This document shows positions 14,611 through 21,732 of a stretch of 23,331 nt of DNA, one piece after another. The notes beneath the pieces were generated by a model. That model saw only the letters and a list, made by a program, of their open reading frames with translations, did not search any database and was not told the DNA's origin. The translations under genes were made by a program, and so were the position numbers. Source of the stretch: JARRNO01 sp037384885 (GTDB lineage: Bacteria > Acidobacteriota > UBA4820 > DSQY01); the NCBI GenBank assembly GCA_037384885.1, contig JARRNO010000022.1, positions 1-23,331 of the forward strand, in the 5' to 3' direction. How positions within the stretch are numbered: the stretch's first letter is position 1; each line of letters begins with the position of its first letter.

Positions 14611-15167
14611 CGGAATCCCTCCTGAGACACTGGCTTAGAAAGGCGAAAAGGGGCAATGAAAGGGCCTTCAAGGCGCTGGTCGAGGCAACGAGGGAACGTC
14701 TCTTCTGGCCGGTAAGAAGAATGGTGGGAACCGATGAAGATGCAGAGGAAATCCTGCAGGAGGCCTACATGGCCTTATGGCGGGAATCGGGAAAGCGGCT
14801 TCCGGACCGGCCTGACGCATGGCTTTACAGGTCCTGCATCAACCGGGCTATCGACCGTTGCCGCCGCATGGAAACCACACGTGTGAACTTGGAAAAGGTG
14901 GCCCGGCAGCTCGAGTCCAGGAGGGCAGCAAGGCGCGATGCGCTCGGGGTGGTGAAAAAAGGGGAAGTGGAAGAGGTTCTGGCGCAGTCGCTCGATTTGC
15001 TGGGAACCCGGGAAAGAGCGGTGTTCATTCTGAGAGCGTTGGAGGAATGGCCATTTTCCCGGATTGCCGAACTCATGGCAATCTCCGACAGTACTGCGAG
15101 GAATCAGTTCATGCACGCCAGACGAAAAGTGGCTGACGTCTTTCGATCCAGGGGGCTGGAGCTATGA
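14607..15167 (+). CDS. ECF-type RNA polymerase sigma factor (sigma-70 family)
   Basis: A 186-residue sigma factor with only regions 2 and 4. Region 2: ERAFKALVEATRERLFW, then GTDEDAEEILQEAYMALWR (the RNA polymerase-binding DAEEILQEAY). Region 4: LGTRERAVFILRALEEWPF, SRIAELMAISDSTARNQF and MHARRKVADVF. The GTG start overlaps the DUF2062 stop and GAGGGAGGG precedes it. Its stop overlaps the ATG of a small single-span protein (ATGA), the usual arrangement of a sigma/anti-sigma pair. It heads a secretion-machine operon, so it likely controls either that operon or the machine's substrates. No ECF-type -35/-10 pair was identified upstream, so autoregulation is not shown. Confidence 0.88.
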   Translation: MTESLLRHWLRKAKRGNERAFKALVEATRERLFWPVRRMVGTDEDAEEILQEAYMALWRESGKRLPDRPDAWLYRSCINRAIDRCRRMETTRVNLEKVARQLESRRAARRDALGVVKKGEVEEVLAQSLDLLGTRERAVFILRALEEWPFSRIAELMAISDSTARNQFMHARRKVADVFRSRGLEL

Positions 15168-15469
15168 ATTCACTGAAAGACATAAGGTCTAGCAGAACCG
15201 CCGAAGAATGGCGTCCTTTCATGGAAAGTCTGATGGCGGACTTCCGCCGGGAGAAGCGGAACCGGATGTGGGTCCGGGGAGGGTTGGCCGCACTGGCCGG
15301 TGTAGCCGCAGCGGCCTGGATTTTGTTGACCTGGTCTCCGCATGCCTCCCTGCCGCATGCGGTGGTGCCCACGACCGAGGCGTCGCTTTTTGTGCCCAGC
15401 ACCGGCGTGGTGATGATTGTCCGGCAGAGCCCAGGGCAAGGCGACATACCGGAGGAGAAGCCGTCATGA
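15164..15469 (+). CDS. Small single-span membrane protein, candidate anti-sigma factor
   Basis: A 101-residue protein with a cytosolic basic/acidic head (about 1-35, EEWRPFMESLMADFRREKRNR), one membrane helix (about 36-57, LAALAGVAAAAWILLTW) and a short outer tail ending in EEKPS. It does not have the HxxxCxxC zinc motif of classical ZAS anti-sigma factors. The candidacy rests on its overlap with the sigma gene (ATGA) and topology. Alternatively it is a small assembly factor of the secretion machine, with topology like GspC-type proteins. The ATG overlap with both neighbours supports a real gene. Confidence 0.68.
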   Translation: MNSLKDIRSSRTAEEWRPFMESLMADFRREKRNRMWVRGGLAALAGVAAAAWILLTWSPHASLPHAVVPTTEASLFVPSTGVVMIVRQSPGQGDIPEEKPS

Positions 15470-16146
15470 AATACCTGAGATACGGTTCTGTACTTCTTCT
15501 GTTGCTGCTTCCGGCCCTGCTTATCGCCAAGACGTCCGATACTCTGACTTGGTCGATGAAGCATCGCGACGTCGCTTCCGTGCTCCCGAGGTTGGCCGAG
15601 GATCTGGGGGCCAGCGGCAAGTTGGACGTGGACTTTAAGCAGAACACGCTTACCGTGACGGATCGACCCTCCAATATTGCCCATCTGAGAAAGCTGCTGG
15701 AAGAGTTGGACGCTCCGCTCAGGCGCTTCGCCGTGGAGACACGCCTGGAGGTGCTGAACTCCAGGCGGGGACATGCCATCCTGAGGCCGGGCGCCGGCTA
15801 TTTTGACGCGACGCAGTGGCTTATCAACAGTAAACCGGAGCAGGTCTACTCTTCGGTGGTGGACCTGCACGAGGGGGAGAGTTCGCATGCGCTCCTCGGA
15901 AAGACTTTTGAGGTACGGTTGAAAGCCCAAGGCTACGACCCCACGACGAAGCGGCTTGCCTTCTCCGAGTTGGCCCTGGTTTCCAAGCAGCCTGGCGGAG
16001 ACCGGGTCCTGTTTTCGGGGGCCGCCGCTCTCCCGGAGGGCAAGCAGACGGTGTTGCTGGCCACGTCCGGCCAACTCGAAGAAGGATACCGCCTCGAACT
16101 GAGGCCGCTCCTTCTTCCTGTGGTTACAAGCCGGGAGGTTCCCTGA
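15466..16146 (+). CDS. Exported secretin-N-domain-like protein
   Basis: A 226-residue protein with a clear signal peptide or anchor (YGSVLLLLLLPALLIA). Residues about 27-97 look like a secretin N-type ring-building domain: MKHRDVASVLPRLAEDLG, then VDFKQNTLTVTDRPSNIAHLRKLLEELDAP, the NTLTV-D-P-ni-hlr-ll-elD pattern of GspD/PilQ N domains. The remaining about 130 residues are beta-rich (RFAVETRLEVL, TFEVRLKAQGY, ELALVSKQ) and lack a secretin pore. GGAGGAG lies 9-10 bases before the ATG, which overlaps the previous stop. It is thus a free periplasmic domain made with the machine, possibly an assembly or gating partner of the secretin at 21729. Confidence 0.75.
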   Translation: MKYLRYGSVLLLLLLPALLIAKTSDTLTWSMKHRDVASVLPRLAEDLGASGKLDVDFKQNTLTVTDRPSNIAHLRKLLEELDAPLRRFAVETRLEVLNSRRGHAILRPGAGYFDATQWLINSKPEQVYSSVVDLHEGESSHALLGKTFEVRLKAQGYDPTTKRLAFSELALVSKQPGGDRVLFSGAAALPEGKQTVLLATSGQLEEGYRLELRPLLLPVVTSREVP

Positions 16147-17363
16147 TGCCGGATTTCGAGTGCCGGCTCGGAACGCCGGGTGGCGATGTCATCGTGCAGC
16201 ACATGAGCGCCTCCAGCGAGGCCGCTCTTAAGAAGCAGCTCGAAGAGAAGGGCTACTATATTTTCGCCATCAAGCCGAAATCCGCCATTTCTGAACTTTT
16301 TAAAGGGTCAATTGCAGGCGGCAAAAAGGTCCCTTTGAGAGATTTCATCCTTTTCAACCAGGAACTCTCCGCCCTTCTGAAAGCTGGACTTCCGGTCCTG
16401 TCGGCGCTCGATCTTCTTCTGGCCCGGAAGCATGATCCGGGTTTTCAACAACATCTGGAACTCGTGAGGGACGATGTGTCCGCTGGTGCGTCGCTGTCGG
16501 AGGCGTTTGCCAACAGGGGGCGCGCTTTCCCTCCCATCTATCCCGCGACAATCGCCGCGGGCGAAAAGAGCGGCGAACTGGTCAGCGTCATCCAGCGCTA
16601 TCTCTTCTACCTCAGGACGGTTCAGGCGATCCGCAAGAAAGTTGCCTCCGCGGTCATTTACCCCATCATTCTTCTGGTCATGTCCGTCGTGCTCATCACG
16701 CTCCTCCTGACGGTCATCGTTCCCAAATTTGCAGGTATCTTCAAGTCCGCCGGCGCATCGCTGCCCTTGATCACGAGGATCGTCATGGCGGTCTCCGAGG
16801 GATTCCAGTACGGTTGGCCCTTTATTTTAGCCGGCCTCCTCGGAATTGTGGCCGCGCTGAAGATCATGTCCCTTCGTCCCGGTGGCAAGTTGCTCTTGTC
16901 TCAGGCAAGGATGAAGATCCCCGGGCTTGGGCCGAATATCCTCCGGTACAACGTGTCGCAGATGTCGCGTACATTGGGAACCCTGATTTCCGGTGGAATA
17001 CCTGTCGTTACCGCGTTGGAAGTCGTCGCCGAAGCTATGAGCAACGAGATCTACAGACGAGGCTTGAAAAGGGTCCGGCAGCGAATCCTAGAAGGCCAGT
17101 CACTCTGGTCCAGTCTCGAAGAAGAGAAAATCGCTCCAGCACTCGCCCTTGAAATGATTGAAGTCGGCGAATCGACGGGCGCTCTCGACGAGATGCTGGA
17201 CCAGGTCAGCCGCTTTTACGATGAAGAATTAACCACAGCCGTGGAACGCTTTGTGGCGCTGCTCGAACCGGCGCTGCTGGTCGTCATGGCCGTCTTGATC
17301 GCGATCATTGTTCTTTCGGTGTACATGCCGCTGTTCTCGATGTACAGCATCGTCGGGCAGTGA
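16146..17363 (+). CDS. Type II secretion / type IV pilus inner-membrane platform protein GspF/PilC
   Basis: A 405-residue platform protein of the T2SS F family. Two T2SSF repeats are visible: FILFNQELSALLKAGLPVLSALDLL near 60-85 and MSRTLGTLISGGIPVVTALEVV near 275-295, each followed by helices, with membrane spans ILLVMSVVLITLLLTVIVP, WPFILAGLLGIVAALKI and, at the C terminus, LEPALLVVMAVLIAIIVLSVYMPLF. The N-terminal part (MPDFECRLGTPGGDVIVQHMSA) is the usual short cytosolic head. It couples the ATPase to pseudopilus or pilus polymerisation. The ATG overlaps the stop of the preceding gene; the ATPase gene follows ten bases later. Confidence 0.93.
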   Translation: MPDFECRLGTPGGDVIVQHMSASSEAALKKQLEEKGYYIFAIKPKSAISELFKGSIAGGKKVPLRDFILFNQELSALLKAGLPVLSALDLLLARKHDPGFQQHLELVRDDVSAGASLSEAFANRGRAFPPIYPATIAAGEKSGELVSVIQRYLFYLRTVQAIRKKVASAVIYPIILLVMSVVLITLLLTVIVPKFAGIFKSAGASLPLITRIVMAVSEGFQYGWPFILAGLLGIVAALKIMSLRPGGKLLLSQARMKIPGLGPNILRYNVSQMSRTLGTLISGGIPVVTALEVVAEAMSNEIYRRGLKRVRQRILEGQSLWSSLEEEKIAPALALEMIEVGESTGALDEMLDQVSRFYDEELTTAVERFVALLEPALLVVMAVLIAIIVLSVYMPLFSMYSIVGQ

Positions 17364-17373
17364 GGGGGAAAGT

Positions 17374-19020
17374 ATGGCGTCACAACCTACTGACATTCTA
17401 AAAAATCTTCCGGCCGAAGGAGACCTTCTCAGCGAAGAGAAGCAGGCTCGCAAAACGGCCGAATCGCTGAGGCTTCCTTTCATCAGTCTCAAGGACTTCA
17501 GGGTGGACCCCAAACTGTTCATGGCGATCCCGTTGGACCTCATGTTCCGTTACACCTTTCTCCCGTATCGTCAAGAAGACGACGCTCTCGCTATCGTGAC
17601 CGCCGATCCGTCCAACGTGAGCATGCTCGACGAGCTGGAAGCGCAATTGAATCAGCCTGTGGAAATCTTTGTCGGCGTGAGGACGGAGATCCTGGAGATA
17701 CTGAAGAAATCGGAATCGAGCCAGCGCGTCCTTGAAGAGGTGTCCGAGGACTTCCGGCTTCAGATCGTGCGGGAAGACGCCCAGGAAGGCGAGGAAGTCG
17801 TCGACATCGAAAAGTTGTCGGCGGATACCAGCCCGATTATCAAACTGGTGGACTTCACCATTTACAATGCGCTTCAGAGACGCGCAAGCGACGTCCATAT
17901 CGAAACGGGCACCGGGGACGTGACGATCAAATACCGTATCGACGGGGTTCTGTATCCAGCCATGGATGCCATTGACAAGCGTTTTCACGCGACAATCATC
18001 TCCAGGATCAAGGTCATGGCGGAGCTGGACATCGCGGAGAAGCGCATCCCACAGGACGGGCGGTTCAAACTCAGGATCAAGGGCCGGACGGTGGATTTCC
18101 GCGTGAGTATCATCCCGACGATTCACGGAGAGGACTGCGTCATCAGGATTCTGGATAAGGAATCCACAAACGAAGAATTCAAGAACTTGAGCCTTGATGT
18201 CCTTGGATTCGAGGCCGGCGTGATCAAGAAGCTCAGGCGGCATGCGGGAGAGCCTTACGGCATGATGTTGGTGACGGGTCCTACGGGATCGGGAAAGACG
18301 ACCACGCTTTACGCCATTCTCAGCGAGATTCAGTCGAACGACTTCAAGATGATCACCATTGAGGACCCCGTGGAATACCAGCTGTCCGGTGTCACGCAGA
18401 TTCCCGTCAACGAGAAGAAGGGGCTCACCTTTGCGCGGGGACTGCGCTCCATTTTGAGACACGATCCCGACAAGATCATGGTCGGCGAAATTCGAGACGA
18501 GGAAACGGCGAACATCGCTATTCAATCCGCTCTCACAGGGCACTTGGTTTTTACCACGGTCCACGCCAACAACGTGATCGACGTTTTGGGGCGGTTTTTG
18601 AACATGAAGGTGGAACCATACAACTTTGTTTCGGCGCTGAACTGCGTGCTCGCCCAAAGGCTTGTGAGACGAATCTGCCCGGCGTGCAAAGAGCCGGTGA
18701 AGTACGATGAATCCATGCTTCACGAATCCAACCTCGATCCAGCGCGTCTCAAGGGACTGGAACTTTATGAGGGAAAAGGCTGCATTGACTGCAACGGGAC
18801 CGGATACCGGGGCAGGATGGCCATATCAGAGCTTCTCGACATGACCGACAACATCCGGGATCTGATCGTGGACCGCCGCCCGTCCAGTGAAATCAAGAAA
18901 GCGGCGCGTGAGGAAGGGATGTGGTCGCTTAGAGAATCAGCGGTCAAGGCCTTCCTCGAAGGCAAGACTACCCTCCGGGAAATCAACAAGGTTACCTTTG
19001 TGGACGAGACGAGAGCATGA
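17374..19020 (+). CDS. Type II secretion / type IV pilus assembly ATPase GspE/PilB
   Basis: A 548-residue cytosolic AAA-like secretion ATPase. An N-terminal MshEN domain (LPFISLKDFRVDPKLFMAIP) is followed by the catalytic core with Walker A GPTGSGKT at 302-309, Walker B-like IMVGEIRDEETA at 368-379, an Asp box (TIEDPVEY) and a His box (GHLVFTTVHANN). A tetracysteine zinc motif lies near CPACKE and CIDCNGTGYRGRMA. It powers pseudopilus extension. The start at 17374 is chosen because GGGGGA is close upstream and 22 upstream in-frame codons from a frame overlapping gspF are Cys-rich nonsense. Its stop overlaps the PilM-like start. Confidence 0.95.
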   Translation: MASQPTDILKNLPAEGDLLSEEKQARKTAESLRLPFISLKDFRVDPKLFMAIPLDLMFRYTFLPYRQEDDALAIVTADPSNVSMLDELEAQLNQPVEIFVGVRTEILEILKKSESSQRVLEEVSEDFRLQIVREDAQEGEEVVDIEKLSADTSPIIKLVDFTIYNALQRRASDVHIETGTGDVTIKYRIDGVLYPAMDAIDKRFHATIISRIKVMAELDIAEKRIPQDGRFKLRIKGRTVDFRVSIIPTIHGEDCVIRILDKESTNEEFKNLSLDVLGFEAGVIKKLRRHAGEPYGMMLVTGPTGSGKTTTLYAILSEIQSNDFKMITIEDPVEYQLSGVTQIPVNEKKGLTFARGLRSILRHDPDKIMVGEIRDEETANIAIQSALTGHLVFTTVHANNVIDVLGRFLNMKVEPYNFVSALNCVLAQRLVRRICPACKEPVKYDESMLHESNLDPARLKGLELYEGKGCIDCNGTGYRGRMAISELLDMTDNIRDLIVDRRPSSEIKKAAREEGMWSLRESAVKAFLEGKTTLREINKVTFVDETRA

Positions 19021-19937
19021 ACATGTTGATGAACTTTTTTCCGCTGCAAATGCCACGGGCTTCCGCCCTGATCGCCCCTCCATACGCAGGGGGTTTCCGT
19101 CTGGCGAACTCGCGGAAGAAGCCTCCCGTACTTGCGAGGACGCAGCATACTCTGTCCGGGAACGACGGCGGTGCGCTTCCAGACGGCGAGGAACTTGAAC
19201 GGCTTGCAGAAAGCATCGTATCGGGATTGGGAAATCCCTCCCGTCTTGCGCTCGTCCTTTCAGATGCCTTCTTCAAAATGCAGATCCTCACCCTCACTGA
19301 ATTTCCGGCCAAGGAGTCTGAAAGGCTCCAGGTTCTCAAGTGGCACGTGCGAAAAAGCCTGAACTATTCCCTTGAGGACACCAGGCTTCGGTACTCGATC
19401 CTGGAGAAAAGGTCGGGATCGGTGACGATCTGGCTGACACTGGCTTCGGAAACAGCGCTCAACGCCCTCGAGAAGGCTTTCAAGGCCGCCGGCTCCTCGG
19501 TCGGACATATCGGAGCAGTGACGCCGGAGCTCTTTAATCTTGCCGTCTCGAGGGGAGGGATCCGCGACGGGGGCGCGTATTTAATTCTGAACCGCAGCGG
19601 GGGCTCGACCAGCTTCCTGTTCACCAACGGCAGGAGACCGGTGTATTACCGCCAAAAGGAAATTTCACACCCTTCCGATGACAAGGCCTCCGGGCAAAGG
19701 CTGTCGCGCGAGGTGAGGCTGACCATGGCCTACTATCAGGAACGGCTCGGCGGCGCGCCACTTGCGGGGCTCTTCTATCGTTCATGGCCGTCCGGGTTGG
19801 AACTGCCGATGGACGAATTTGACTCGGGCCTGAATGCCGTGTCCCTGGACGAATTGGCCGCAAATAGTGAAGACGCGAGAAGGGCGCTGCTTGACGACCC
19901 CGCTCTCCTTCCGCTTTTCGGTGTTGTGGAGACGTGA
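19017..19937 (+). CDS. PilM/GspL-like actin-fold assembly protein, shortened
   Basis: A 306-residue protein with PilM-type features: FFKMQILTLTEFPAKESERLQVLKWHVRKSLNYSLEDTRLRYSIL matches the segment leading to helix and strand of subdomain 1, and GAYLILNRSGGSTSFLFTNGRRPVYYRQKEI matches the second phosphate-binding strand pair; AVTPELFNLA is the usual PilM PelFALa motif. The N terminus lacks the usual IGIDiG phosphate-1 loop with its Asp (it reads SALIAPPYAGGFRLA), so nucleotide binding is doubtful. Shorter than PilM (about 350). It starts with an ATGA overlap after the ATPase and probably recruits the PilN-like protein to the ATPase side of the inner membrane. Confidence 0.77.
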   Translation: MNMLMNFFPLQMPRASALIAPPYAGGFRLANSRKKPPVLARTQHTLSGNDGGALPDGEELERLAESIVSGLGNPSRLALVLSDAFFKMQILTLTEFPAKESERLQVLKWHVRKSLNYSLEDTRLRYSILEKRSGSVTIWLTLASETALNALEKAFKAAGSSVGHIGAVTPELFNLAVSRGGIRDGGAYLILNRSGGSTSFLFTNGRRPVYYRQKEISHPSDDKASGQRLSREVRLTMAYYQERLGGAPLAGLFYRSWPSGLELPMDEFDSGLNAVSLDELAANSEDARRALLDDPALLPLFGVVET

Positions 19938-20519
19938 ATGCGTAGACGACTCGATGTGAACATGGCGAGTGAGCCGTTTATCCACAGAAAGCTCCTGTTG
20001 GGGATCCTGGTAGGCTTGCTGGGCGCCCTGTTGCTTGCCAGCGGACTCAATGTGACGCTTTACCGGATCCGCGGGAAGACGTATCGGATGGAAAGAGCCA
20101 AGCTGGCCCTCCAGGAAAAGAATGTGAAGGCCCTGCACCGGAAGATTGACGCACACAAGGCGCTATTACGCTCGGAGGCTGTGGCGAACTACAAGTCGGA
20201 GGGCTCCTTCGTTCAGCAGATGCTTTCGGCCAAGAAGTTCTCCTGGACCCGGTTTCTTGCAGAGCTTGAGACGATCAAGCCATACGGCACGATGTTCATG
20301 GATATAACGCCCAATGTGGGCAAGGAAGGACGTTTCGTGTCAGTACGGGTCAGGGGCGTGGCCAATCCGAGGGGCGAAGTCCTCAAGCTCGAACAGAACC
20401 TCTTTCAAAGCAAGGTGTTTCGGGACGTCAAACTGGAAATGGAACGCAAGGACTCGAAAAACCCGTGGGTGACCTTTCAAATCAGCTTCACCTACCTGCC
20501 GGCAGGAGGAAAATCATGA
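19938..20519 (+). CDS. PilN-like assembly protein
   Basis: A 193-residue single-span inner-membrane protein. The N terminus LDVNMASEPF resembles the INLA-P peptide by which PilN docks to PilM, followed by one membrane helix (LLLGILVGLLGALLLASGL) and a coiled segment (MERAKLALQEKNVKALHRKI), then a ferredoxin-like periplasmic domain (WTRFLAELETIKPYGTMFMDI, SVRVRGVANPRGEVLKLEQNLF). It starts directly after the PilM-like stop and overlaps the PilO-like start. Expected to form a heterodimer with the PilO-like protein. Confidence 0.83.
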   Translation: MRRRLDVNMASEPFIHRKLLLGILVGLLGALLLASGLNVTLYRIRGKTYRMERAKLALQEKNVKALHRKIDAHKALLRSEAVANYKSEGSFVQQMLSAKKFSWTRFLAELETIKPYGTMFMDITPNVGKEGRFVSVRVRGVANPRGEVLKLEQNLFQSKVFRDVKLEMERKDSKNPWVTFQISFTYLPAGGKS

Positions 20520-21139
20520 ACTTGGACCGCCTTCTCCGGCGCTGGTTCTTTTACGCTGCCGCTGTGCTGGTTTTGCTCCTTTGTGGAAACGTGCTTCTGT
20601 ATTACTTTGGGGTGTCGAGAATCAGCACTTCTGCGGTATCCGTTGCACGCGCGGTGAAGCAGAACCAAGTTTCCATCCAGAAGCTCGAGGTCCAGGAGAA
20701 GGGGCTCCAGGCTTTGGTCGTCCGCTACAGGAAAGGGGAGCAGTCCGTTAAAGCGCTTTGCGACGACTACCTGAAGACAAGGGAAATTCGGTTTGTCGGC
20801 GTTCAAAAAAATCTCCAGGCCCTGATTCAGAAAAATGGGATGGAAACCGAGACCTTTCGTTATGGTTACAAGGTCTTCCCAAGAGACAACAACGCCGACA
20901 AAGGGTGGAAACACCGGTATCTCAGGGTTGACCTGCAAGTGCCGCTAAGCGGATCTTACCCGCAAATCAAAAAATTTCTTGCGGATGTTCAAAAGTCGCA
21001 TCAATTCTTGATCTTAAGAGATCTGGGCATTTCCTCTTCGAGCGCCGGGGGATCGGTGCTAAAACTCCGTGTTGATATTTCCACGTATTTCGTAGCGACC
21101 CCCGATGACCTAGAACCAAGTCCGGGGGGGCGCACATGA
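20516..21139 (+). CDS. PilO-like assembly protein
   Basis: A 207-residue single-span protein with a membrane helix (WFFYAAAVLVLLLCGNVLLYYF), a coiled coil (VSIQKLEVQEKGLQALVVRYRKGEQ) and a periplasmic ferredoxin-like fold (YLRVDLQVPLSGSYPQIKKFL, HQFLILRDLGISSS, GGSVLKLRVDISTYF), the standard PilO layout. The ATG at 20516 (with GGAGGA upstream) overlaps the PilN-like stop; the frame upstream is only a continuation within that gene. Confidence 0.85.
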   Translation: MNLDRLLRRWFFYAAAVLVLLLCGNVLLYYFGVSRISTSAVSVARAVKQNQVSIQKLEVQEKGLQALVVRYRKGEQSVKALCDDYLKTREIRFVGVQKNLQALIQKNGMETETFRYGYKVFPRDNNADKGWKHRYLRVDLQVPLSGSYPQIKKFLADVQKSHQFLILRDLGISSSSAGGSVLKLRVDISTYFVATPDDLEPSPGGRT

Positions 21140-21732
21140 CCAGGCGCTGGCGGTCGATTCTATTGACGGCGGCTGCTTTTGGCGTTTTGAGCTGCAGCGG
21201 ATCCGTCTCTGGCGGAAAGCCGGCTGCAGAGGGCTCAAGGCAGCCGAAAGGTCATCCTGGAAGTAAGCAGAGGGCGGCGCAGCCCATACCGGTCATTAAT
21301 CTGCAGGGTCTATTCGCGTCGGAGGCGCAGAAAGAACGGGGCGCGCCCAGAAATCTCTTCGCATTCGAACAGGATCCCGCTGTCCTCGCGGCGCAGCGCA
21401 GGAAGGCGGAAGAAGCGCGCCGGAGATCGTTGCTCGCACAGAAGAAGGCAGAGCAGGAGCGCCTGAAGCGGGAGAAGGAACTGGCCAAGAATCCACCACC
21501 CCCCCAGCCTCCCGCCATCCCTTTTCAGTTTGTGGGGTACCTGGGATACCCGCAAGACCGTATCGGCGTCTTCGTGGATCATGGCGGCAAGGACATCTAT
21601 CTTGCAAAGGCCGGCCAGAAGATTAACGGGACTTTTATTATTCGCGACGTTGGGTATGAGTCGGCGGAGGTCGGCTTTGTGGGATTCCAGCAGACCCAGC
21701 GTCTGGCCCTGGCGTCTGGAGGAGGGAGATGA
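21136..21732 (+). CDS. PilP/GspC-like lipoprotein linker
   Basis: A 198-residue probable lipoprotein: signal segment SILLTAAAFGVLSC with the lipobox cysteine C20, then a long disordered, charged region (AQRRKAEEARRRSLLAQ, PPPPQPP) and a small beta domain at the C terminus (FQFVGYLGYPQDRIGVFVDH, IYLAKAGQKINGTFIIRDVG) equal to the homology region of PilP/GspC. It links the inner-membrane PilN/PilO-like pair to the secretin. ATGA overlap at both ends with its neighbours. Confidence 0.83.
   Translation: MTRRWRSILLTAAAFGVLSCSGSVSGGKPAAEGSRQPKGHPGSKQRAAQPIPVINLQGLFASEAQKERGAPRNLFAFEQDPAVLAAQRRKAEEARRRSLLAQKKAEQERLKREKELAKNPPPPQPPAIPFQFVGYLGYPQDRIGVFVDHGGKDIYLAKAGQKINGTFIIRDVGYESAEVGFVGFQQTQRLALASGGGR

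Noticed and set aside
17398..18723. 441-codon open frame antisense to gspE
   Set aside because: It is His/Val/Asp-rich antisense to a highly conserved ATPase gene; this is the usual mirror of GC-rich coding DNA.
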